64,000 bases of DNA from Arcobacteraceae bacterium (GTDB taxonomy: Bacteria > Campylobacterota > Campylobacteria > Campylobacterales > Arcobacteraceae), in assembly GCA_021107755.1 (NCBI GenBank), contig JAIOSF010000031.1:17589-81588 (forward strand), written 5' to 3'. The first letter of the stretch is position 1, and every line of letters begins with the position of its first letter. The position numbers and the translations under genes were made by a program. Below, piece after piece: positions 56,144-63,844 of the stretch. The notes under the pieces were generated by a model that searched no databases, had not been told where the DNA came from, and saw nothing but the letters and a program-made list of their open reading frames with translations.

Positions 56144-57469
56144 TTAACCTTTCTCTTTTATTAAGACACCCGTTTTAATAAAGTTATTCATTTCTTTATA
56201 TATTTCTAGATTATCATAAACATATCTACTTTTAAATATTTTTTCAAATGTACCATAACAATACTTATATTGCATTTCTAGTTTTATTTTATTTTCATTA
56301 GTAATTTTTAAACGACTTTCCAGTTTTGGATTATTACCTTCGTAGTTTTTTATGTTACAAATTCTATTTATATGGTAATTAAAGTATAATTCTTCTGAGT
56401 AACCCTTATTATACAACGCAAATGCTTCAGAATAAAAAACATTATCTATTCCAATAATTTGATTAAATGGAAAGCTTACTTGAGAGATAGAGTTAAAGTA
56501 GTCATATTGGAATGTACCATTTGGGATTTTACTTAAATTATATTCAATATGTGGGATATCAACAACAAAATGATTTAATACAAAATTAATTGTAAATATA
56601 GATAAAGAATATAAAAAATTTGAATCTTTATTTTTCTCAATCCATTCTAAACAATTATCTAAAGCTTGTATATAAATTCTTGCATTTAATTCATTAGAAT
56701 ATAGTATAGCCTCTAGAATTTCATCTTTATACTCTTCTAAAACACTATATTTATTATTACTTTTTAATATTGAGTCAAATAGGTCTTCCTGGGATGGTTG
56801 AAAATAAAAAAATTTACTAATTGTCTTTTCTTTTACTGATTTAAAAACTTTTGCTTCTTCATTTTCAAATACATCATCATTTAATATAATGACAACAATA
56901 CATTTAAGTTCATAAGCTATTTGGTATATAAAACCAAATAAATCATTTAAATCAATATCCTTAGATTTTCTTTCAAAATCATCAATACATATTAATCCAC
57001 CATCTGTTAAATTATTAGTACCTTGAAAATTAATTTTTGATTCTTTTGATAAATCAATTATATCCCCTATTTCTTTAACTCTTGAATCAGCAAATAAAGA
57101 CAATGTATTTTTTAATGTATCAGTGCCAAATACAGAAACTATCGGAGAATATACATCAATGCCAAGCATCTGTACAACATTAGTTAAAGTTCCTGACTCT
57201 TTACTTAAATTTTTAAATGACTGAAATAGTATCTCTTGCTTTATTGTTTCAATATTAGTTTTTCCGTATAAACTTATATACACATATGATTTTGCTCTAC
57301 TATTTAAATCTTCTCGTAGAGGTGTCTCTATTTCATTTTGCCAAAAGTGTGTTTTCCCTGAACCCCACGCTCCTGATAACATAACTATTTTTCCATTGTT
57401 GTTAGGATCTGTTAAAAATGCTTTATCGGAATCTATTAAATACTGCCTGAGAGTGGCTAAGTTTGACAT
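56144..57469 (-). CDS. KAP-type P-loop NTPase, candidate defence cargo
   Basis: A 441-residue NTPase. Walker A SGAWGSGKTHF lies near residues 33-43, an ATP-grasping strand GLICIDDFERKS (Walker B with following ERK) near 163-174, and VVIILNDD as sensor near 197. These match KAP-family P-loop NTPases, although no inserted membrane helices are seen. The C-terminal 200 residues are helical with no recognised effector domain. It faces the opposite way from the rest of the element, has its own promoter and sits in the cargo position next to int. An anti-phage or regulatory ATPase role is inference. Confidence 0.8.
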   Translation of the reverse strand: MSNLATLRQYLIDSDKAFLTDPNNNGKIVMLSGAWGSGKTHFWQNEIETPLREDLNSRAKSYVYISLYGKTNIETIKQEILFQSFKNLSKESGTLTNVVQMLGIDVYSPIVSVFGTDTLKNTLSLFADSRVKEIGDIIDLSKESKINFQGTNNLTDGGLICIDDFERKSKDIDLNDLFGFIYQIAYELKCIVVIILNDDVFENEEAKVFKSVKEKTISKFFYFQPSQEDLFDSILKSNNKYSVLEEYKDEILEAILYSNELNARIYIQALDNCLEWIEKNKDSNFLYSLSIFTINFVLNHFVVDIPHIEYNLSKIPNGTFQYDYFNSISQVSFPFNQIIGIDNVFYSEAFALYNKGYSEELYFNYHINRICNIKNYEGNNPKLESRLKITNENKIKLEMQYKYCYGTFEKIFKSRYVYDNLEIYKEMNNFIKTGVLIKEKG

Positions 57470-57473
57470 GACA

Positions 57474-57509
57474 ATATCCCTTATATGATTAATTTTTAAT
57501 ATTATACTA
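57474..57509 (-). promoter_or_regulatory. Promoter and RBS of the KAP NTPase gene
   Basis: On the minus strand a TATAAT box (in AGTATAATATT, 57,501-57,509) lies about 35 nt before the ATG. An AAGGGA Shine-Dalgarno sequence lies 8 nt before it. The gene therefore starts its own transcript, separate from the rightward replication genes. Confidence 0.5.
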
Positions 57510-57537
57510 TTTTTAAATTTCTAATAGATTATATTAT

Positions 57538-57610
57538 GCTGTCCGCTGTGCAGTTTCGCTGTTGCTGTTCGCTGTGTAGTTTGCTGTTTATAGTGCTTTT
57601 TTGCTGTTGC
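57538..57610. repeat. GCTGT repeat cluster
   Basis: Seven copies of GCTGT start at 57,538, 57,545, 57,558, 57,564, 57,571, 57,583 and 57,603. Five of them lie in two imperfect 26-bp units (CGCTGTGCAGTTTCGCTGTT and CGCTGTGTAGTTTGCTGTTT). It is a local GC spike in an otherwise AT-rich, gene-free region upstream of the KAP gene, and may be a protein-binding array. Confidence 0.7.
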
Positions 57611-57859
57611 GGTTACAATAAAGCCCATAAATAGGCACTTTGTACAACTGCGGTATATTAGTGCTACTATTATATTACTGCAACTGTATTCAATAGTATT
57701 TTAAATTTATTATATTTAAAAGTTTAATATACCAACTGTATGCATAAACGAATATTTTATACAAATCTACCAAATAAGTACCCTACTCTATAAAATAAAG
57801 TTTAGAATCAAAAATAATCAAATACTAATCAACCAAAAAGCTTCATTTTTATATCTTAA

Positions 57860-58148
57860 TTAAGACAAAACATTCCAAATTAAGACAGATTAAGACACTT
57901 TGTCTTAATTTGAAAATACCCAAAGGGGAGCATATATAAAAATATAGATAGATAGGTGTCTTAATGTCTTAAATATATAAATAATATTCTTTTTTTACTT
58001 TATATACTAGCCTTATGACTATTCCTAAATTAAGACAAGATTAAGACAGATTAAGACAAATGTCTTAATTAAGAGCATTTTTTAAACATTTTTCTTCTAT
58101 ATAGCTTAAGTTTATAGTTTTAAAAAGTGAGATTAAGACATTAAGACA
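57860..58148. repeat. TTAAGACA iteron-like array
   Basis: Twelve exact copies of TTAAGACA lie in 289 bp. Eight are direct (57,860; 57,880; 57,890; 58,030; 58,041; 58,051; 58,133; 58,141) and four inverted (57,901; 57,957; 57,965; 58,061). Neighbouring copies are spaced 8, 10 or 11 bp, about one helical turn. CAAATTAAGACA and TGTCTTAATTTG (57,876-57,912) form a perfect 12-bp inverted repeat. ATTAAGACA and TGTCTTAAT (58,050-58,069) form a perfect 9-bp one. The region has no gene and resembles a replication origin or multi-site operator. Confidence 0.85.
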
Positions 58149-58296
58149 CATAGCTCCATACAGACAAATAAGAAAGTGGTATATACATAAACAATAAACA
58201 TACAAATATAATATATTTATTAGTTATGACTTAAATGACAATCTAATATGTAATTTGATATGATTCAGTTTAAATAGTTACAAATAAGGTGTTTAA

Positions 58297-59037
58297 ATGA
58301 TAAAATACATATATGATGAAGATGGTAATAAAACTGATGTACAAATACCTCTAATGTTATGGGAAAAACTTAAAATTGATTCTATTAATAGTCATTTCGA
58401 TGAAGAATTTACTGAAATTAATCAAGAAGATGATTTTTACCATACTGATTATTTACTTCCTCACTATATTGATATATTAGCTATATTACTTCATGATAAT
58501 GGTAAAAATACAAAAGATGCATATGAAAATTATTTTAATTACTATGATACATTATCTGCATACGATATAGAACTATTATATATATTTAGAGGTGGTGTAT
58601 TTTTTAACCCTACTAATTCTTTTGAAGAACACTCAAAAATTTTATACAATACTTTTACATTAACGACACAAAGAAATCAAAAAATAACGGAAAAAGAATT
58701 TAATGATATTGTTACTGAAAGTCATCGAAGAAATGAGATATCATTTTTACAATACTTTAAAATAAACTTCAAAATAAATAGAAAAGTTAATGTTACTAGA
58801 TTAAATAGAAAAACAGAAAGAGATAGACTATTTATATTTGATATGTTACATTCAACTTATATTCTAGAAAGTATTGCTATTGCAAAAAATTTAGATAAAA
58901 CAAAAAAAAGTATTACGCTACTTAAAAAAGAACTTTTAAATGCTCTAGCTGATTTTTTTTATAATGGTAATAAAGCTCAAATATATAGAGCTCAAAAAGA
59001 AGTAATAAAAAGAATTGATATAATTAATACTCATTAA
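58297..59037 (+). CDS. Uncharacterised element protein with antitoxin-like N-terminus
   Basis: 246 residues, no membrane segment. The first 25 residues (IKYIYDEDGNKTDVQIPLMLWEKLK) look like the leading strand-helix of a common small antitoxin type that begins with DExGxxTAVxIPxxxYExL. The rest is helical, with a polar region holding RLNRKTERDRLF and a Lys-rich C-terminus (TKKSITLLKKELLNAL). It is the first rightward gene after the TTAAGACA array and could be the protein that binds it. The function is unknown. Confidence 0.65.
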   Translation: MIKYIYDEDGNKTDVQIPLMLWEKLKIDSINSHFDEEFTEINQEDDFYHTDYLLPHYIDILAILLHDNGKNTKDAYENYFNYYDTLSAYDIELLYIFRGGVFFNPTNSFEEHSKILYNTFTLTTQRNQKITEKEFNDIVTESHRRNEISFLQYFKINFKINRKVNVTRLNRKTERDRLFIFDMLHSTYILESIAIAKNLDKTKKSITLLKKELLNALADFFYNGNKAQIYRAQKEVIKRIDIINTH

Positions 59038-59166
59038 TCTAAATACAATTAAACCATCAAACGGAACAAATAGTACAATTTAATATATTATTATGTATCT
59101 ATTTAAGCTTAATAAAAGTTAATTTAGTACATAATTCCTTAATAAAATACATTTAAGGATATTAAA

Positions 59167-59370
59167 ATGAAACAAATTGAAGACTTCATTACAATTGAAG
59201 AGACAAGTCAACTAACAGGTTTAACTCCAAAATCACTATCAAACTATCGTTCTAGAAAAGTAAAGTTTCCATTTTACAAAATGGGTGGGCAAATTTGGTA
59301 CAAAAAATCTGAAATACTAGAAATCATAAATAATAGTAGAGTATCTGTATCTACAGAGGTGCAATCATGA
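59167..59370 (+). CDS. AlpA/excisionase-type helix-turn-helix protein
   Basis: A 67-residue protein with a MerR-like winged helix: ITIEETSQLTGLTPKSLSNYRSR, then KFPFYKMGGQIWYKKSEILEII, which is the wing and final helix of excisionase or AlpA proteins. Such proteins direct excision and activate early genes in satellites and phages. RBS AAGGATA lies before the ATG. It overlaps the next gene by 4 nt (ATGA). Confidence 0.88.
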   Translation: MKQIEDFITIEETSQLTGLTPKSLSNYRSRKVKFPFYKMGGQIWYKKSEILEIINNSRVSVSTEVQS

Positions 59371-59576
59371 TACAAGAATATGAAATAAAAGACTACATCA
59401 CACAAGAGTTGTCTAAAGGACAAACTGTCGAGGTACTAACTGACCATGTCGTAGAACATACCGATATGTTAACTTTCATAGTAACAAAACACAATGGAGA
59501 TAGAATGAACATATCAAGAACTAGAAAAATTGCCTATGTAAAAAACTATATTGAGAATGTACAACAATATGGATAA
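59367..59576 (+). CDS. Small uncharacterised element protein
   Basis: 69 residues in an alpha-beta pattern: an acidic helix (QEYEIKDYITQELSKGQ), then strands TVEVLTDHVVEHTDMLTFIVTKHNG, then a basic helix. No family was recognised. It is coupled to the AlpA-like gene by an ATGA overlap and to the next gene by an 8-bp overlap, so it is probably part of the same early operon. Confidence 0.6.
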   Translation: MIQEYEIKDYITQELSKGQTVEVLTDHVVEHTDMLTFIVTKHNGDRMNISRTRKIAYVKNYIENVQQYG

Positions 59577-59817
59577 TCTATTAAGAGATTTAAAATACTT
59601 CTTACTACACCATTATGAGCAAGGAAAAAGTAAAAAGGTACTTTTAGGGCTACTTAATGAATTAGAAGATGAAAAAAAAGCCATTCTACAAATTCATTTT
59701 AAAAGAATTATAGAAGAAACAAATCAAATCTTAGTAAAACAATTACTTATGAAGTATATCAATGAGATAACCATACAAATTGATAATAAGCGGAAAAAAT
59801 TGAATAGGATAATATAG
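59569..59817 (+). CDS. Small helical element protein
   Basis: About 82 residues from ATG 59,569; earlier ATG 59,557 and TTG 59,551 are alternatives with no better RBS. It is helical and Lys/Glu-rich (NLLRDLKYFLLHHYEQGKSKKVLLGLLNELEDEKKAIL). It is not recognised. It overlaps the preceding gene by 8 bp and is followed by a 184-bp gap carrying a hairpin and repeats. Confidence 0.55.
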   Translation: MDNLLRDLKYFLLHHYEQGKSKKVLLGLLNELEDEKKAILQIHFKRIIEETNQILVKQLLMKYINEITIQIDNKRKKLNRII

Positions 59818-59844
59818 CTATAAATTTCTCTGTATATAGCTAAT

Positions 59845-59900
59845 ACAATCTCATAATTATGGGATTGTGGGGTAATTAATTCTTAAGGGTAATTCTTAAG
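59845..59900. repeat. Hairpin and direct repeat upstream of the rep gene
   Basis: ACAATCTCATAA and TTATGGGATTGT (59,845-59,868) are adjacent inverted repeats matching at 11 of 12 pairs. They are followed by TAATTCTTAAG at 59,877-59,887 and again at 59,890-59,900 (13-bp period). This sits in the leader of the DnaB-N/DUF3987 gene and could be an operator or a regulatory RNA structure. Confidence 0.5.
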
Positions 59901-60001
59901 TGAGAGGATAAGGGAGAGGAATTGAAACAAAATAAAATTAAAATTGAAGTGTCTAAAAAACACTAATCAATATAAAAAAACTTTAAACAATAGGAATAAC
60001 A

Positions 60002-61750
60002 GTGCAAAATTATAGCATACAAATAGAACAATCAGTATTAGCAACTTTAATTGATAATTATGATAAGTTTGAAAAATATCATACTCAATTAAAACCTGAA
60101 ACATTTTTCTATGAAGCTAACCAAAGTATCTATAGTGCTATGCAAATTCTCTATAAAGATGATAAGCCTATAGATGCAGACTTTATAAGGCAAGAGCTAG
60201 ATAAACAAGGAACTTCTATAGATGATTTTTTAATAGCAGTTATTACAAGTACTCCTACAGCAGTTATTGAGAAATATATTAAACAATTACAAGAAGCACA
60301 TAAAGAAAGAGAAGCTTTATCCGTAACTACTCAATTAAGAGAGGGGAAAATATCTGTAGAGCAACTACAAACAAAACTTTCCAAGATACAAAACTTGTAC
60401 GATCGTGTTGAAAACAATGAACTATCAAATAAAACTATTAACTTAGATAAACTATCTCCATTTTTAAAAGATGTGATCACTGACTTGCATAGTATAAATG
60501 AACATCCTATAAATATGATACTTTCTACTGTCTTAACCTCAATGGGTGGACTTATCGGTGCTAGAGCTAAAGTAACAAATGGAATGTTTGAGGTTTATCC
60601 TGTAATATGGAGTATCATCGTTGCTCCATCCTCATTAGCAACAAAATCTACACTTACAAGATATACCAAAAAATGTATCTTTGGGGAGCTTCAAGATAAC
60701 CTATTTGTAGAATACAGAGGAAAACTTGAAAAATATCAAGAAGAAAAAAAAGCCTATAACAACTTATCAAAAGAAGATAAAAGAAACGAGATAGAGCCTG
60801 AAAAGCCTGAACCACAACTTCTTATATTTCAAAATGATGGTACACCTGAAGCAAAACTCAAATCTTTAGAAGATAATCCCAATGGTGGAGTTGTGTATTA
60901 TGATGAGATGAAAGCAGAACTAGAAAAAACCAACAACGATAAAAGCTATAAAGCATTAAAAACATCTACCTTTGATGGAGATAGATTTCATAAAAGACTT
61001 GTAAATGGTGGTAGTATCATACTTGAGCATCCTATATTATGTGAAAATGGACTTATAACAGAACAATGGCTGTTAGATGTTATTCACAAAGATGATATCG
61101 TGAGTGGATTTATGGCAAGGTTTCTATTTAGCTACAATAAAAAAGAAGATTTTAAACCACTACAAATAAAACCACTTAGTATAAAAGTAGAAAAATATGC
61201 AAAAGTTGGAGAGTTTATAATAGAAATGTTAGAACTTGAATGTAAAGAACCAAATTTATTTAATCTTACTCTTGAAGCTAGAAATTATTACACTAATTGG
61301 TTCAATGACTTGTCAGACACTATCTTTTATACAGAAACAGATGAAGAGATTACATCTAGCTATAGACTTACTACCTATGTTCTAAAATTTGCACTTATTA
61401 GCTATATTTTTGATATGGCATATCAAGAAAATAATATCATCAAAAGTGGTTCAATAGCAATACCACTAAAATACATAAAAGAAGCTATATATCTTTTTGA
61501 GATATTTCGAGATGAAAATGACAAAGTACTTGCATTGTTTCAAAAGAATAATAAACTACATAAAACACTTGATGATATCTCAATGAAACTACAAAATAAG
61601 ATTAGAGCTACTAAAGATAAAAGAATATCAAAAACAAATGCAACTAATAGTATTAGAGGACTAAATGCTAAAAAACTAGATGAATTTATTGAGAAAAACT
61701 TATTTAGAATCGAGCAAATAGATAGAGTGAATTATATCTTTGAATGTTGA
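60002..61750 (+). CDS. Replication protein: DnaB N-terminal domain fused to DUF3987
   Basis: Residues about 1-125 match the DnaB helicase N-terminal domain (QIEQSVLATLID, FFYEANQSIYSAMQILY, PIDADFIRQEL). Residues about 150-580 match a DUF3987 primase/helicase-associated ATPase (GGLIGARAKV, GGVVYYDEMKAEL, HPILCENGLITEQWLLDVI). The P-loop position reads APSSLATKSTL: Lys-Ser-Thr is kept but both glycines of GxxxxGKS are lost. It is probably the element's Rep, acting with the host helicase. The GTG start at 60,002 is used because the next ATG would remove part of DnaB-N. Confidence 0.85.
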   Translation: MQNYSIQIEQSVLATLIDNYDKFEKYHTQLKPETFFYEANQSIYSAMQILYKDDKPIDADFIRQELDKQGTSIDDFLIAVITSTPTAVIEKYIKQLQEAHKEREALSVTTQLREGKISVEQLQTKLSKIQNLYDRVENNELSNKTINLDKLSPFLKDVITDLHSINEHPINMILSTVLTSMGGLIGARAKVTNGMFEVYPVIWSIIVAPSSLATKSTLTRYTKKCIFGELQDNLFVEYRGKLEKYQEEKKAYNNLSKEDKRNEIEPEKPEPQLLIFQNDGTPEAKLKSLEDNPNGGVVYYDEMKAELEKTNNDKSYKALKTSTFDGDRFHKRLVNGGSIILEHPILCENGLITEQWLLDVIHKDDIVSGFMARFLFSYNKKEDFKPLQIKPLSIKVEKYAKVGEFIIEMLELECKEPNLFNLTLEARNYYTNWFNDLSDTIFYTETDEEITSSYRLTTYVLKFALISYIFDMAYQENNIIKSGSIAIPLKYIKEAIYLFEIFRDENDKVLALFQKNNKLHKTLDDISMKLQNKIRATKDKRISKTNATNSIRGLNAKKLDEFIEKNLFRIEQIDRVNYIFEC

Positions 61751-61761
61751 AAGGAGATACC

Positions 61762-62673
61762 ATGACACCACAAGTAAAAAAACTACTAGTACAATATGAA
61801 CGATATAGCTATTTTTTAGAGAAATACAATACATACTTAGTATTAAAAGGTTATTGTAAAAATACTACCAGTGCTTATAAGCAAGAAGCTAAAAAGTTTT
61901 TTATATTTATGGATAAAGATCTTATTGATAGAGATATGATTATGAAGTTTGTTATGCAGCAACCTACTAAAGAAGCATCAACTAAAAATAGAATTATCTC
62001 TTGTACCAATAATATCATAGAGTTTGCAGAAAGTATCAATAAATTTGATGATACAAACAATGGCTTTAAACTATGTTCGGTAAGACAACATAGAAAACTA
62101 CCAAAAATACTATCCTATGAAGATATATCTGTCGTATTAGATACTCTAAAGAATAATAGAAAAGATTGGATGAGCTATAGGGATTATGCACTATTTATAT
62201 TTTTATACGCAACAGGTGTGAGAGTAAGTGAATGTATAGAACTAACAACAGCTGATTTAATAGAAGATAAGCTCATAAAAGTAAATAATGGTAAAGGGAG
62301 TAAGGATAGAATAGTTCCTATAGCTATGAAAGCAGTAGAAGCACTAAAAGAATATATAGAACTTTGTCCCTTTGATACATCAAAAAACTTGTGGGTTAAC
62401 TACAGGGGTAAAAAGATAAGTAGAATTTCTATATTTAAAATCACTAAACAATGTGCAAATATAAGCCCTCATAAACTAAGACATAGCTATGCAACACATA
62501 TGTATAACAATGGAATGGATTTAATGGTTCTTAGTCAATTATTAGGTCATGAGAATATAGAAACAACAGAGATATATCTTCATGTAGATAATAAGCAATT
62601 AAAAGAATGTATAGCTAAACACCACCCTATTAATAATTTAACTCAAGAGCAAATACAATCTATATTATGTTAA
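61762..62673 (+). CDS. XerC/D-like tyrosine recombinase, second in the element
   Basis: 303 residues. A SAM-like N-terminal core-binding domain (about 15-100; FLEKYNTYLVLKGYCKNTTSAY) precedes the catalytic domain: Arg in LYATGVRVSECIEL, Lys in VNNGKGSKDRIV, HKLRHSYATHMY, LLGHENIETT and Tyr in TEIYLHV. It lacks an arm domain, unlike the integrase at 54,986. The ATG at 61,762 is preferred because AAAGGAG lies 6 nt upstream; an earlier TTG start is less likely. Dimer resolution or a role in excision is possible. Confidence 0.92.
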   Translation: MTPQVKKLLVQYERYSYFLEKYNTYLVLKGYCKNTTSAYKQEAKKFFIFMDKDLIDRDMIMKFVMQQPTKEASTKNRIISCTNNIIEFAESINKFDDTNNGFKLCSVRQHRKLPKILSYEDISVVLDTLKNNRKDWMSYRDYALFIFLYATGVRVSECIELTTADLIEDKLIKVNNGKGSKDRIVPIAMKAVEALKEYIELCPFDTSKNLWVNYRGKKISRISIFKITKQCANISPHKLRHSYATHMYNNGMDLMVLSQLLGHENIETTEIYLHVDNKQLKECIAKHHPINNLTQEQIQSILC

Positions 62674-63145
62674 CCATTAAACTATTCAAAGAAAAAAGAA
62701 CTGCCGTTGTGTCACAATAAAAAATTAACTAGTGCGTCACAATAAAAAAAGAGCAAGACTCACGCCCTACTCTTCCAATACTTCCAACCACGAAAGCCCT
62801 ATATATAAGTACTAAAATTATATATATTGTTAACTTAATAATTGGTTAACATAATATAGAATCATCAATATAAATGATACCTATTTGTTACCTTTTCAAA
62901 TTATATATAAAATAAATCCTTTTATTAAAGGTATAATGTGGATATTAGAACCGCTCAGCGGTACCACTTTTTTCATTTATATTTTAATAAATTATTCAAT
63001 TTTTTTCAAATCATATTTCTATATTTTTATACTTATGCTCTTTTTAAACAAACAACATTTTTTATATATGTTTATTTGTCTTTTTTAAGAGTGTTTTATA
63101 TAAAATGTATATTCAATAAATAGTTAACCCTATTAGGAGACTTAT
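62674..63145. other. Gene-free right end of the element and flank
   Basis: 472 bp without a credible gene. It holds GTCACAATAAAAAA at 62,711-62,724 and again at 62,736-62,749 (25-bp period), GATACC and GTTACCTTTT near 62,877-62,896, and attR at 62,951-62,968. Beyond it lies a T-rich stretch leading to the next gene. Short frames at 62,885-63,123 cross attR and look non-coding. Confidence 0.7.
62951..62968. repeat. attR
   Basis: Right copy of the tRNA-Leu 3'-end sequence. CCGC then TCAGCGGTACCACT (62,955-62,968) is identical to 54,803-54,816 over 14 bp and matches 17 of 18 bp overall. A T-rich run follows directly. Confidence 0.85.
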
Positions 63146-63844
63146 ATGGATTTAGTAAGCATTCTTGAAATTATATTTAGTTTTTCAGCGGGAGCACTAG
63201 TTGTTTATTTAACTGCATATGCTAAGGCTAAGGGCAATAATAAAGCATTAAAAGAAGATATATCAAAATTAGAAGATGAAAAGCAAAATATAGTCGCAAA
63301 GTATCGTGCAGAGACTGAGGAACTAAAAAAACAACATTCTTTAGATATAGAAAAAAGAAAATATAAATATGAAGATAAAAGAGCTCAATTTACAAAGTTT
63401 TTTTTAATGTTTGATCAGTTTCAAAATAAGGGAAGAACTATTATTACTGAAGACTTCACACCTTTATTAAGTGAACTTTTATCTTCTATTGTAACAGGCA
63501 CTGAAGAGAATAAAAAAGAAGCATTTTATCAATTTACAAATGACATCCAACATATAATAAATAAAATGTATGAAGAACATATCAAAATGACAAATGAAAC
63601 AAATAGTATTAGATTGGTTGCAACTCCAGAAATGGATATACTTTTAGATGGATTTGAAAATGCTCTAAACAATGCAAAAGACAATACTTCAGAAATGATA
63701 AAATTTATGACTACCCCAGAGTTCTTGGCAAATCAAGCACTTCTAGCTCCATACCTAGAGACGAATGAAAAATATGGTGATTTAATATCAGAATATCGTT
63801 TGAAATTGAAAAATAAAATGAAGTATGAGTTAGATGAGATATAA
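63146..63844 (+). CDS. Uncharacterised membrane-anchored coiled-coil protein
   Basis: 232 residues: one N-terminal membrane helix (about 5-28), then a charged coiled coil (about 35-80; KALKEDISKLEDEKQNIVAKY), then a helical cytoplasmic domain with no recognised motif. RBS GGAG lies 10 nt before the ATG. It lies just outside attR and is followed by a 156-bp AT-rich gap to the window end in which I see no gene. A scaffold or sensor is possible; I do not recognise it. Confidence 0.7.
   Translation: MDLVSILEIIFSFSAGALVVYLTAYAKAKGNNKALKEDISKLEDEKQNIVAKYRAETEELKKQHSLDIEKRKYKYEDKRAQFTKFFLMFDQFQNKGRTIITEDFTPLLSELLSSIVTGTEENKKEAFYQFTNDIQHIINKMYEEHIKMTNETNSIRLVATPEMDILLDGFENALNNAKDNTSEMIKFMTTPEFLANQALLAPYLETNEKYGDLISEYRLKLKNKMKYELDEI

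Larger units (their letters stand above)
57470..58296. other. Gene-free control region of the element
   Basis: The 827 bp between the divergent KAP gene and the gene at 58,297 contain no convincing open frame. They hold the leftward KAP promoter, the GCTGT cluster, an AT-rich stretch (57,660-57,855) in which I see nothing specific, the TTAAGACA array and the rightward promoter region. A Shine-Dalgarno AAGG lies before ATG 58,297. Confidence 0.75.
54799..62968. mobile_element. 8.15-kb integrative element in tRNA-Leu(CAA)
   Basis: The 3' end of tRNA-Leu and a site at 62,951-62,968 share an 18-bp stretch with 17 matches and a 14-bp perfect core (TCAGCGGTACCACT). A tyrosine integrase starts 170 bp inside attL and points inward. 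Content in order: integrase, leftward KAP-type NTPase, a gene-free region with phased repeats, a gene of unknown function, AlpA/Xis-like protein, two small proteins, DnaB-N/DUF3987 replication protein and a XerC/D-like recombinase. No capsid, terminase, relaxase or conjugation gene is visible. It resembles a satellite or phage-inducible-island-like element. Confidence 0.88.

Noticed and set aside
57538-58148. CRISPR array in the repeat-rich region
   Set aside because: The repeats are 5-8 bp, have irregular spacing and both orientations, and there are no 25-40 bp repeats with unique spacers or cas genes.
62951-62968. A second tRNA gene
   Set aside because: Only the 3' end of tRNA-Leu is present; there is no anticodon arm, so it is the attR duplication.
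54799-62968. An intact prophage or conjugative element
   Set aside because: No capsid, portal, terminase, tail, relaxase or type IV secretion gene can be seen; the content fits a satellite or small integrative element.
62885-63123. Two overlapping short plus-strand frames of about 60-67 residues
   Set aside because: They cross attR, are made of low-complexity Phe/Ile/Tyr from T-rich DNA, and have no ribosome-binding site.
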